Shown: in pieces, positions 47,615 through 55,712 of the stretch
Layout of the letters: every line of letters begins with the position of its first letter
Numbering within the stretch: position 1 is the first letter of the stretch
Assembly: GCA_963837635.1 (NCBI GenBank)
Contig: CAWINY010000007.1
Span: 620,001-684,000 of the forward strand
Length of the DNA: 64,000 nucleotides
Source: CAWINY01 sp963837635
GTDB taxonomy: Bacteria > Acidobacteriota > Terriglobia > Terriglobales > Acidobacteriaceae
Direction of reading: 5' to 3'
Notes under the pieces: generated by a model
Told to the model about the DNA's origin: nothing
Databases searched by the model: none
The model's input: only the letters and a program-made list of their open reading frames with translations
Translations under genes and position numbers: made by a program

Positions 47615-48600
47615 AGCCGCTTCCTTCCCAGTAGGGAATTACCCAGGCTGAACTTGTAGAACGTGCCTCCCGGGTCCGCGATGCCGGCCACGGCTTCGTC
47701 AGTTCTTTCTACCGCCTGCTGTTCGGTCATTCCTTTGTACTCTCCTAAGTCCAGAACCGAACCGAGCGCGGCCACCATTTTGGCGCCCTGGTCCAGGACG
47801 CCTTCAGGCGGCCCGTAACATCCCATGCAGGGCATGTTGACTTGCGGGCACAGCGCCCCGCAGCCGTCCCGGGTGGCGATGCCCATACAGACGATCCCCT
47901 GCTCCAGGAGACATTGCACGGTGTCCGGCACGATTTCATAGGTGCGGTAGAACTTGGCGATCTTCTTGTCGTTCTTCTCGCGCTTGCACTCGTTACATAC
48001 CGAGGAGACACCGCCCCCCAAAACACTGCCCTTGGAAGGCAGCGGTCCGCCTTGAATCAGCGTTTCCGCGACGTTCCAGACCTGATGCGGTTCCGGCGGG
48101 CAGCCGGGGATGAAGTAGTCAACGTCCACGACTTGCGCCAGGGTCTGCACACTCGAGAAGAACTCGGGTAGCTCCAACTCGCCTTCCGGCATATCGGACC
48201 GAAGACAGGGAACGGTCCCTGCCCGGTTGTCATTGGAAGGCGCGTCCAGATAAATGGTGCGGATGTGCTCGTCGCGACAGGATAAATTGCTCAAAGCGGG
48301 GATCGCCCCAGCACTCGAACAAGCGCCGAAAGCCACCAGAATTTGCGATTTCTGGCGCATCAGCCGGGCCATTTCCAGGTTCTCCGCGGTGCGGATCGCG
48401 CCATTGAATAGCGTGATCGCAATCGCGCCGTCCGGCAGCGCTTCAATATCCTTTTTCTTTGTGTCGAGCAGACAGGGACAGAAAACGAAATCGAAGTGTT
48501 GGTCTACCTCTAGAATCTTCTCGTGCAGATTTACCAACGCGATTTCGCATCCGCCGCAGGAGGATGCCCAGTACATGCTAAGCTTCGGCTTGTCCACCAT
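47611..48600 (-). CDS. mvhG: [NiFe] hydrogenase small subunit, group 3 (Mvh-type)
   Basis: About 329 aa from ATG 48600 (MVDKPKLSMYWASSCGGCEIAL). The proximal cluster cysteines are in SSCGGCE, FGACSSAGAIPAL and IPGCPPEPHQVW. Further clusters are in SSVCNECKREKN and RDGCGALCPQVNMPCMGCYGPP. No Tat signal peptide is present, in keeping with a cytoplasmic group 3 enzyme. The frame stays open upstream to 48798 but that part overlaps the TusA-like gene in another frame. It lies 11 bases after that gene's stop. Confidence 0.93.
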   Translation of the reverse strand: MVDKPKLSMYWASSCGGCEIALVNLHEKILEVDQHFDFVFCPCLLDTKKKDIEALPDGAIAITLFNGAIRTAENLEMARLMRQKSQILVAFGACSSAGAIPALSNLSCRDEHIRTIYLDAPSNDNRAGTVPCLRSDMPEGELELPEFFSSVQTLAQVVDVDYFIPGCPPEPHQVWNVAETLIQGGPLPSKGSVLGGGVSSVCNECKREKNDKKIAKFYRTYEIVPDTVQCLLEQGIVCMGIATRDGCGALCPQVNMPCMGCYGPPEGVLDQGAKMVAALGSVLDLGEYKGMTEQQAVERTDEAVAGIADPGGTFYKFSLGNSLLGRKRL

Positions 48601-48611
48601 GGGTGCTCGTT

Positions 48612-48833
48612 TCAGATCTTTACTTGGCAGCGTGAGTACGCCCCTTCGTGCTTGAACCAGAGCAACGCCTTTTTGGTGCGCTGGGACCACCCCCGGACGT
48701 CCGCTTCGAAGGTCGGGCAGTCCGCTATGCATTCCAAAATGTCGCCTGGCGCCATGGAGTGGCTCTCGATGGACATCTTCAATTGGGGTTGAGGGCACTT
48801 CAGTCCGCGAGCATCGATCACTTTAGTTGCCAT
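48612..48833 (-). CDS. TusA-family sulfur-carrier-like protein
   Basis: 73 aa. MATKVIDARGLKCPQPQLKM has the hallmark CPxP with the persulfide-carrying Cys at about residue 13, and the rest fits the two-layer TusA fold. A second Cys pair (ECIADCPTF) is present. TusA proteins pass sulfur as a persulfide. It leads the hydrogenase-Hdr operon, 11 bases before the small-subunit gene, after a GAAAGAGAAAAGAG ribosome-binding stretch. Co-location with HdrA suggests a link to sulfur redox chemistry; that is an inference. Confidence 0.9.
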   Translation of the reverse strand: MATKVIDARGLKCPQPQLKMSIESHSMAPGDILECIADCPTFEADVRGWSQRTKKALLWFKHEGAYSRCQVKI

Positions 48834-49431
48834 TTTCTCTTTTCTCTTTCATTGCCGAGCTGTCTAAACGGCCGCGACCGCCGCCAAGCCCGAACCAGAT
48901 TCGAACGGCACCCAGAATTCGGCCCTACAACATAACTGGTTTCAGCCACATTGGCAGTTCTGGCAAAAATGTTTCGGGAAAACTCTACTGTTCCGAAATC
49001 GGGTAAATCCCTGAATGTTTAGAGCTCGCTGCAGAGTTACAAACCCGGGGGGCCATCTGCGGCGTGCTGTTTTGCTAGAGACGTACTTCCTCGCGATGTT
49101 CCCAGGAAAACCCACGCACCGCCAAGCGCATTCCGTCTCGACGACCCGATTGTTCCAGTTCCGACTGGGGTCACCCCGCGAGGCTCAAATACCTGCACCC
49201 TCACTCATGCGATCTATGCCTGTAAACTACTCTTTGAAAAGATGAGCCGAGTGTGAATATCGTGTTAATTCCGACACATAAAGTTAACTGCTAGAACACC
49301 TTCTGCCGATATCAAGACGCGACTTTGCCGCTGAGTATCTTTCATGCGGCGGGCATGCGTCCACACCCCACAGGCAATGCTTCCGAAGTTTCCAGGGCCC
49401 CAAGAATTATGAAACACGAGGTCCTCATCAC
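48834..49431. other. Intergenic region upstream of the hydrogenase operon
   Basis: About 600 bases without a credible gene. The hydrogenase promoter should lie near 48840-49000 on the reverse strand. Only a weak GG-N10-GC sigma-54-like match was seen (48883-48897). The part near 49250-49430 is A/T-richer and leads to the chemoreceptor relic. Confidence 0.5.
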
Positions 49432-49511
49432 GTGAAATCGATGACGATTGGCAAAAAGCTTGCTATCAACTTCGGCGTGCTGTCGGTTTTGTTGATTGTT
49501 CTTGCTCACTG
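49432..49511 (+). pseudogene. Methyl-accepting chemotaxis protein, N-terminal remnant
   Basis: From GTG 49432 or ATG 49441 the frame reads MTIGKKLAINFGVLSVLLIV and LAH, the cytoplasmic start and first membrane helix of a chemoreceptor. It is cut at about 49511, where CTGTCCGGTTAAG marks the start of an IS4-type fragment. The sensor domain, HAMP and most of the signalling domain are gone; the last part reappears at 49892. Confidence 0.7.
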
Positions 49512-49891
49512 CTGTCCGGTTAAGTTACAAGATGTTGGCTGCAAGTAGTAGCTGCGCAATAAGTTGACGTCATTTCTGGCTTGCCGCGATTTGAATGCGA
49601 GGAGAGCGGACAATGGCTCATGAATCAGGGCCGCACCGTCTTCTCTCAATTGATCAGCTTTCTCCCCGACCGCGAGTTTCGTCGTTGCGTCGAGCGCTAT
49701 AAGGGCGACCTGCGGCTGCGCAGCTTTTCCTGCTGGAATCAGTATCTGGCGATGGCCTTCGCGAAGCCTGTTTGGGCTCGTTGCAGGGCAAGATATATCA
49801 CTTGGGATTCCGCACCAGCGTGGCGCGTTCGACGCTGGCGGACGCGAACGAATCGCGCGACTGGCGCATCTTCGCCGACTTCGCCCAGGTC
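49512..49891 (+). mobile_element. IS4-type transposase fragment
   Basis: ATG 49620 begins MNQGRTVFSQLISFLPDREF, then VERYKGDLRLRSFSCWNQYL, an IS4-group N-terminal DUF4372-like region. At about 49759 a small deletion shifts the frame to EACLGSLQGKIYHLGFRTSV and ARSTLADANESRDWRIFADF. The DDE domain is absent. It sits between the two ends of a chemoreceptor gene. Confidence 0.75.
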
Positions 49892-50128
49892 AGCAAAGCG
49901 ATTCTGCAGATGTTACAGGCAACACAAGAGGCAGCGACGAAGGCCGAGGAAAGTACAGCCGCTGGCGAGAAACTGGACGCTCAATCTGAAACCCTCCGCA
50001 ATCTCGTGAACCGCCTCACGATATTCGTCGGCAGCGGCAGGAACGACGGATTCGTAGTTGGCGGCAGAGCCCTGAGTGGCCGTTCTGTGACTCTGGAAAA
50101 GGAATGGAAATTCGTTTCGTCAATATGA
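49892..50128 (+). pseudogene. Methyl-accepting chemotaxis protein, C-terminal remnant
   Basis: SKAILQMLQATQEAATKAEE then STAAGEKLDAQSETLRNLVN RLTIFVGSG matches the last helix of an MCP signalling domain ('INQVTQQNAANAEESAAASEELSAQAE'). By chance it is in frame with the preceding transposase piece, making a fused 118-codon frame (49772-50128). The last 30 residues after VGSG are divergent. Confidence 0.75.
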
Positions 50129-50144
50129 GCGAAAGAGCTAACCT

Positions 50145-51110
50145 ATGACCGAAGTGACAGGGCCCATTCAGACGCGGTTCATCGCCCGTCAACCGATTTT
50201 CAACCGGGATAAAACGGTTGCGGGATACGAGCTGTTGTTTCGCGCAACGGCGGAAAATGTCTTCAACAGCACCGACGCCGACTACGCAACCAAGGCGTGC
50301 CTGGATACGGCGGTGCTGACCGGTTTCAATTTCTCGAATGCGCGTCGCGTCTTTGTGAAGTGCACTCGAAATTCCATTCTGAATGGCTACGTTACTCTGT
50401 TTCCGCCAGACCTTACCGTTGTTGAGGTACTTGAGACCGTCACTCCCGATCCAGATGTCGTCGCGGCATGCAAAGAATTGAAAAAAGAAGGATATCGCAT
50501 CGCCCTCGCCAACTTCGTGGACAAGCCTGACTATGCTCCCCTGACCGAAGTGGCCGACATCATCAAGGTAGACTTCCGATCGACGTCGCTGCCTCTCCAG
50601 CAGGCACTTGTAAGAAAATTCGCGACGCATGCCCAGCCACTGGCCGCGAGAGTTGAAACGTACGAGGAGCTTTTCACCGCCGTCCAACTCGGCTTCAAGC
50701 TCTTTCAAGGGTACTTCTTTTGTAAGCCCTTCGTCATTTCCACCCGCGATGTTCCGAGCTCACGTGCGAGTTATCTGCGGATTCTCAAAGCTATCAATGC
50801 CCCGGAGTTAGACTTCGCCAATATCGAACAATTGATCAAATCGGATCCTGCGCTGTATTACCGACTGCTTCGCTACTTAAATTCGGCGGCCTTCTCGTTT
50901 CGGGTGGAGGTTAAGTCCATTCCACAAGCCTTGGTTCTGCTGGGAGAACGGGACCTTCGCAGATGGTTAATGGTGGTGTGCGCGGTCTTGGCAAGTAGTG
51001 GAAAACCATCAGAGTTGGTGGTCAACGCTCTGGTCCGCGCCGCACAGCAGAGCCTCGGAATGGGCGTCATTCATGCTCGGTTTGTTCTCCCTAATGGAGG
51101 CGATTCTTGA
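50145..51110 (+). CDS. EAL-HDOD (YuxH-like) signalling protein, main part (frameshifted)
   Basis: ATG 50145. Residues 10-200 form a degenerate EAL domain: RFIARQPIFNRDKTVAGYELLFRA; VVEVLETVTPDPDVVAACKELKK; YRIALANFVDKPDY. The catalytic EAL/EVL motif has the form VEVLE and other metal ligands are missing, as usual in YuxH proteins. A HDOD domain follows (DPALYYRLLRYLNSAAFSFR; LLGERDLRRWLMVVCAV). After VVNALVRA (about 51035) the frame turns to nonsense and the family continues in the next frame. It lies 16 bases after the chemoreceptor relic, so it once belonged to a signalling operon. Confidence 0.8.
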   Translation: MTEVTGPIQTRFIARQPIFNRDKTVAGYELLFRATAENVFNSTDADYATKACLDTAVLTGFNFSNARRVFVKCTRNSILNGYVTLFPPDLTVVEVLETVTPDPDVVAACKELKKEGYRIALANFVDKPDYAPLTEVADIIKVDFRSTSLPLQQALVRKFATHAQPLAARVETYEELFTAVQLGFKLFQGYFFCKPFVISTRDVPSSRASYLRILKAINAPELDFANIEQLIKSDPALYYRLLRYLNSAAFSFRVEVKSIPQALVLLGERDLRRWLMVVCAVLASSGKPSELVVNALVRAAQQSLGMGVIHARFVLPNGGDS

Positions 51111-51342
51111 CACCTCCATGGAAGTTGTTGTGCGGCGAGTATCACTTCCGAGTGAGGTTGAGGCAGCGTTGCTTGGCAAACCGAATGTCTTACGCATGCT
51201 CTACGAGCTTGTGTTGGCCTTTGAGTGCGGCGAATGGTGCACTTGCGATGACCTTGTCAACAGGATAGGCATACCTGGGGATACGTTGAATCAGGCTTAC
51301 GCGGGTGCCGTGATGTGGGTCCAAGGCTTGCAGATGAGCTGA
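51040..51342 (+). pseudogene. EAL-HDOD protein, C-terminal part after the frameshift
   Basis: In the +1 frame: SEWASFMLGLFSLMEAILDT, then PSEVEAALLGKPNVLRMLYE LVLAFECGEW. This is the typical end of YuxH-type HDOD proteins. A one-base shift near 51035-51050, perhaps with a small deletion, separates it from the main part. It stops at 51342. Confidence 0.7.
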
Positions 51343-51972
51343 GGGGCTACGGCTTATCGTGGCTCACGGCGTTTAATGAACTACCTGCCCAAGCTGCCAA
51401 AATCATCTTTGACAAACTCCGACCCCTTGAAATCAGCAGTTGCCTCGCATGTGAGGCAGTTCAGATGCTGATGTCCAGGAACATGTCCCAGATGGATGAT
51501 ACCCGTTCATCCGAGGGAATGCGCTGGAAACTGATCTCACCACTGGTCGGAAATGAAGACTGTTCCACAGGACCTGCGCCCCCTGTGGGAATAATCGGCA
51601 AGAACTCGTTTCCTGATCACTTGGGTAGGGTTACGGAATCCGCTCAGGATAGCATTCTCGACCAGATGACGAATTTAGCCCGCGAAGTTCCTCCGCTTCG
51701 ATGATTTGATCCCTGCGGAGTGCTTCCCGTAAATTGCGTTCGGCTTCCTCTTGGCTAACGCTACTAAGCAGGTACGTGTGGCGTTGCCAATCGAACGGCT
51801 GGTAGTGAAAAGTTCTCGATTCATAGCTGCGGTGGGGCAGGCGCACGCCAACAAGCCACTCGTCGCTGGAAGGCGCTTGCATATGCAAAAAAGCCGAAAG
51901 CCACGAGTATTCAACCTGCACTGTGTTCCTGATTTCGAGACCCTGCGGTAGAAGTGTGCCAGCGATGCTCGA
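51343..51972. other. Region without an intact gene
   Basis: The reverse strand at about 51690-51960 reads AGTLLPQGLEIRNTVQVEYS and onward to DEWLVGVRLP, which may be a remnant of a PilZ-like or other small domain. No start with a ribosome-binding site and no complete domain could be established. The rest shows nothing recognisable. Confidence 0.4.
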
Positions 51973-52287
51973 ATGCGCGCGGCCTTGGAATTCATCGAGA
52001 CGTACGAGCTGAATCGCAAATTCCGCACTTCAAATTTGAGCGATCGTTTGAACCTCTCCCCGTCACGCGTACAACACCTGTTCCAACAGCATCTTGGAAT
52101 GTCGCCCACGCAGGTTTTCAAACTGCGGCAGATGGAGTGGGCAAAATACCTCCTGGATACCAGGTTCTTGCGCATTAAAGAGGTGATGGCAGAGATCGGC
52201 CGGAATGATCTCAGTCATTTCGTGCGCGACTACAAGAAACTCTACGGCCGTACTCCCGCACAAGGGCGCAAACAACTTGCTGGCTGA
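51973..52287 (+). CDS. Small AraC-type helix-turn-helix protein
   Basis: 104 aa from ATG 51973. RTSNLSDRLNLSPSRVQHLF and KEVMAEIGRNDLSHFVRDYK carry the two helix-turn-helices of AraC regulators, ending YGRTPAQGRK. There is no ligand-binding domain. It could be a stand-alone DNA-binding protein or the surviving end of a longer regulator; the clean start favours the former. Confidence 0.75.
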   Translation: MRAALEFIETYELNRKFRTSNLSDRLNLSPSRVQHLFQQHLGMSPTQVFKLRQMEWAKYLLDTRFLRIKEVMAEIGRNDLSHFVRDYKKLYGRTPAQGRKQLAG

Positions 52288-52533
52288 TCGGATCGCGGGC
52301 ACGAGCGGAACCGGCGGCCACCCCCGCGCACAAAAGTTACGCTGTCGTGCTCCGCGCCACGCCGGCGGAAGCGGCACTGCTTGCCCGGCAGGGGGAACCC
52401 AGCGGAGTGCAGCCTGGAAGGAGCTTGCGGAGCAGTTGCGTTTGGCGCGGAAACTCTCGTGAATTGCAGGAAACGCGCTTCCACAAGCGTATTCGAATTC
52501 CCGGGAACACTCGCATCCGTCTGACGCCTCACG
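52288..52533. other. Intergenic, nothing recognised
   Basis: Between convergent genes; no clear hairpin with a T run was seen. Confidence 0.4.
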
Positions 52534-53139
52534 TCAGGCCGCAAACGTCTCCGTGGCCAGCACCGGCAGCAAGAGCTTATACACAGTTGACGGGAATCGC
52601 TGAGCATACTCGACGAGCTTGCGGCGGCTGAGTTTGCTAACGTCGAGTTCGTCGAAAGCGGGCTCGACCCCGGTTTGCAGGTTCAGATAAAGCCAGTCAA
52701 GCAATGCCTTCTCAGGCTCCGCGATCTGGTAACTGCCGTATCTGGTTCTTTTTTTCTGGTAGCCCCAGTACAGCCGCAGACTGATTCCGCGATAGCTGAT
52801 GCGAATGGTCCGCGCATTGAATTCCCGTGGACGCTCGGTGGTTACGCAGGTGAGCACCTGAGGGGATTGCGTGCTGATACCGTACTCGCGCAGCGCCGAG
52901 TCCAGCGAAATGTACGCCTTTTCGCGAAGAACGTTGACCAACTCGCGCGGGGTAGCGTCCGACGCTAGCCAGTTGAAGTAGATCTTCCTGCTGATGTGCT
53001 CGACGAGCCCTCGCTGTTCCTGGCGTGACAGTGCCTGCGTTACGGCAACCGGCACGATCTTGTACTTACGCGCCAGTTCATCCGTGTGGAGCAGCGAGCT
53101 CCGCTGCGCTTCGTTGCGAATTGTCGTCACCCAATCCAT
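52534..53139 (-). CDS. AbiEi-type antitoxin
   Basis: About 201 aa from ATG 53139 (MDWVTTIRNEAQRSSLLHT). A winged-helix start (DELARKYKIVPVAVTQALSR; GLVEHISRKIYF) is followed by the AbiEi C-terminal domain with AYISLDSALREYGI and IAEPEKALLDWLYLN. AbiEi represses its own operon and counters the AbiEii nucleotidyltransferase. Here it lies 20 bases downstream of the toxin gene, the reverse of the common antitoxin-first order. It looks intact although the toxin is not. Confidence 0.85.
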   Translation of the reverse strand: MDWVTTIRNEAQRSSLLHTDELARKYKIVPVAVTQALSRQEQRGLVEHISRKIYFNWLASDATPRELVNVLREKAYISLDSALREYGISTQSPQVLTCVTTERPREFNARTIRISYRGISLRLYWGYQKKRTRYGSYQIAEPEKALLDWLYLNLQTGVEPAFDELDVSKLSRRKLVEYAQRFPSTVYKLLLPVLATETFAA

Positions 53140-53159
53140 CTTTCGTCCTTGCGCGCAAA

Positions 53160-53948
53160 CTACAACCAGTCCGCGTAGTGCTCGTACAAAACATCTCGAA
53201 GAGGCTTGAAGCTTTCTCTCGCAAGCGCCTCGAATATCCCCGGCGGCAAGACGGGCCGCAATTCTGCCGTGCAACGCTTCACATCGACCTGCTTGATCCT
53301 CTTTAGAATGTCCTCGGCCTCGATTTCCCAGCTGATCAGCGTGTCGGCAAGGCCGCTCTTGAGATTGTGGTCAAGCACTGCACCGGAGTCCCGTAGCAGT
53401 CGTATATCGAATGCGTCGCGCGTCTTCACGATCCGGCGGAGCAGGAAGCACTCCGCTTTTTGCAACAGAAGGAAATCGCGCGATGCGGATTTCACCCTCG
53501 CAATGTGTTCGTCATCAACGGCGACCGCGTGCTCCTCAATTTCGCTTTCGAGCACCGAGCCAAATCGATTCAAGTCCACCCGGAACAGTCGGCGGCCGCC
53601 GCTGGTCGTGATCTACAGCTTCATGTCCAGCTCGCTCCTGGACACGTCTTCAAATTGAAGGGCACCGAGATTCAAAGCTTCGGTTGCGGGCGCGAGCCCC
53701 GCTGCGAGAGACGCCTGCATGGCTTCCGCCGTTGGGCGTTCATCCACTCTTGCTAGCAGATCGAGGTCGCCGGAATGACGCAGGCTTTGATGGAACAGCA
53801 ACAGGGCCGCGCCGCCGAACAATAAGAACGAGTCAGGGAAGTCCTGAAAGAGCACGCCAGCAGCCACGCGCATGAGCGTAATGATTTCCGCCTGCTCGGT
53901 CGTAAACCCCTTATCGCGGTACGAAGCGACCTGAGACGCTAGATTCAT
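53160..53948 (-). pseudogene. AbiEii-type nucleotidyltransferase toxin with an internal amber codon
   Basis: ATG 53948 gives MNLASQVASYRDKGFTTEQA, then FLLFGGAALLLFHQSLRHSG DLDLLARV with the GG...DLD nucleotidyltransferase motif. After SRSELDMKL a TAG stop at 53613-53615 interrupts. The same frame then continues ITTSGGRRLFRVDLNRFGSV and VKTRDAFDIRLLRDSGAVLD to 53160, matching the rest of AbiEii. A single C-to-T change (CAG to TAG) explains the break. The toxin is therefore probably inactive unless the stop is suppressed. Confidence 0.82.
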
Positions 53949-54247
53949 ACGTAAAAGATAGCATATATGCTAAATACTAGTAATATGATTGCGAAACGAC
54001 AAAAAGTGGACCTGGGTGACCTCAGGCTGGGTGGAGCGGCATTAGCCTCGGTGGCAGGGGGGCGCCTGCCGGAGTGAATACGCTGCCGAGTACGGCCGAC
54101 GCGAGAGCTGGTTATTGCAGCGTGGAGGACTAAATACAATCACTCGCCGGACTTGCTCACTTGCCCCTCGCTAATAGCCAAGTGCCTTATTATCGATTAT
54201 CATTGATCTCGAAAATATAGTGAGGGCAATACTTTCGCGCCTGCGAC
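53949..54247. other. Intergenic region between divergent AbiE and Fic genes
   Basis: The first 60 bases beside the AbiEii start are A/T-rich (GATAGCATATATGCTAAATAC), a likely promoter/operator. GATAGCATATATGCTA contains an imperfect palindrome (TAGCATATATGCTA). Nothing else is recognised. Confidence 0.5.
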
Positions 54248-55405
54248 ATGGCCCAGACCGCCGACATTCCGGGAAGGAGAGTGCGTCAAGGAGCGTATGT
54301 CGCTTTCGTGCCTGCTCCTCTGCCTCCAGTGTTGGAGTGGACTCCACGCCTCGTTTGCGTCCTATCGGAGGCAGACCGCCTGATCGGGCGACTAGCCGGC
54401 GAGGGAGGTCGACTGCCGAACCCTCATGTCCTGATGCGACCATTTCTCCGCCGCGAAGCCGTCTTGTCGAGCAAGATTGAAGGCACCCAGGCCACGTTAG
54501 GCGAACTATTGGCCGCCGAAGCCGGCGCGGTGGTGGATCGCAGTCCCGAGGATCTCCGCGAAGTGGGCAACTATGTGGTTGCTCTGGAACATGGAATCTC
54601 GCGGTTGAAGAAGCTTCCGGTTTGTGTGCGTCTCGTTCGCGAACTGCACCAGAAGCTCATGACCGGGGTGCGCGGACACCAAGCGGCTCCCGGGCACTTC
54701 CGCACGACACAGAATTGGATTGGCCCTCCCGGCAGCACCTTGGCAACCGCAACGTTCATTCCTCCCCCACCGGGCGAGGTGGAACCCTGTCTGGCCGCCT
54801 GGGAAAAATTCCTGCATCAGTCTGAGCTGCCGCCATTGGTCACGATTGCTCTTGCGCACTATCAGTTTGAAGCGATTCACCCGTTTCTGGACGGCAATGG
54901 CCGGGTTGGGCGCCTGCTGGTCACGTTGTTCTTGATTGAACGGAAATTCTTGCCAACTCCTCTGCTTTATCTATCAGCCTTCTTCGAGGCGTCCCGACGC
55001 GAGTACTATGACAACTTGCGTGGCGTGAGTGAACGGGCAGCGTGGTACGCTTGGCTCGAATACTTCCTGCTCGGAATGGCCCGCATGTCCGAGGATGCAC
55101 TGAGTCGGACGGCACGCATCAACGCCTTGATTGCTGAATGGCACCAACTGGTGGCGGGTGAGTCAACGAGCACACCGTCGCGGGTGATTGGACTGCTGGC
55201 GGCGAATCCATTTCTCACCACTACCGGCGCCGCCCGCCAATTGGGCGTTGCTTTTACTACCGCGCAGCGTGCTATTGAGCGACTGGAAAGAAGTCGCATC
55301 GTGCGCCCGACAACAGACGCCAGGCGTGATCGCGTTTATTGCGCGCAGACGCTTCTGGATATTCTCGAAGAACCGGCCCAGCTTCGGCCAGAGCTAGGTG
55401 GGTGA
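54248..55405 (+). CDS. Fic-family protein (AMP transferase)
   Basis: 385 aa from ATG 54248. The N-terminal domain carries the inhibitory helix motif LSSKIEGTQATLGEL (S..xEG, about residues 74-88), the class II arrangement. The Fic core is FEAIHPFLDGNGRVGRLLVTL with the catalytic HPFxxGNGRxGR. A C-terminal winged helix follows (TGAARQLGVAFTTAQRAIERLERSRIV). Such proteins AMPylate or otherwise modify target proteins. The intact inhibitory Glu suggests self-restraint. Confidence 0.92.
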   Translation: MAQTADIPGRRVRQGAYVAFVPAPLPPVLEWTPRLVCVLSEADRLIGRLAGEGGRLPNPHVLMRPFLRREAVLSSKIEGTQATLGELLAAEAGAVVDRSPEDLREVGNYVVALEHGISRLKKLPVCVRLVRELHQKLMTGVRGHQAAPGHFRTTQNWIGPPGSTLATATFIPPPPGEVEPCLAAWEKFLHQSELPPLVTIALAHYQFEAIHPFLDGNGRVGRLLVTLFLIERKFLPTPLLYLSAFFEASRREYYDNLRGVSERAAWYAWLEYFLLGMARMSEDALSRTARINALIAEWHQLVAGESTSTPSRVIGLLAANPFLTTTGAARQLGVAFTTAQRAIERLERSRIVRPTTDARRDRVYCAQTLLDILEEPAQLRPELGG

Positions 55406-55712
55406 GCCCTCTGATGATCATCTGCCGTGACCAACCAAACAGCACCTGCTCTGTCGATGGTAATCGTGACCCTTATTTGACCCGAGATAACGTGGGTCAA
55501 ATAAGGGCCAATGAGGTCCACGATCTGCTGTGCAGTCATGGTTGGCCTCTTGATGGCCTTGGTTTCCGGCATCTTTCGTTGTGTTTGCAGCTTTAGCGGC
55601 TGAGGGCCAAGTTTCCCTCGGCTAAAGCCGCCTCTTATGCCTGCCTTTGCGGCGCGGCTGAAGCCGCGCCCTTTCAAACCAAGCCAATCGTCCCCTGCGG
55701 TTCGTATGAACG
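55406..55712. other. Intergenic region with inverted repeats
   Basis: It contains the inverted repeat at 55468-55509 and GGCTGAAGCCG-type hairpins (about 55595-55672: CTCGGCTAAAGCCGCCTC and GGCGCGGCTGAAGCCGCGCC). A short reverse frame here (MTAQQIVDLIGPYLTHVISG) is not recognised. Confidence 0.5.
55468..55509. repeat. GACCCTTATTTGACCC inverted repeat
   Basis: GACCCTTATTTGACCC (55468-55483) and GGGTCAAATAAGGGCC (55494-55509) match at 15 of 16 positions across a 10-base spacer. GTGACCCTTATTTGACCC is also found at the stop of the integrase remnant (31686-31703, other strand). Confidence 0.7.

Noticed and set aside
48601..48798. N-terminal extension of the hydrogenase small subunit
   Set aside because: It overlaps the TusA-like gene in another frame and resembles no hydrogenase sequence; ATG 48600 gives the family start.
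48883..48897. Possible sigma-54 promoter upstream of the hydrogenase operon
   Set aside because: Only the GG-N10-GC spacing fits; the flanking consensus bases (TGGCAC and TTGC) do not.
51315..51704. 129-codon open frame after the EAL-HDOD gene
   Set aside because: Overlaps the end of the broken gene, has no recognisable domain and no convincing start.
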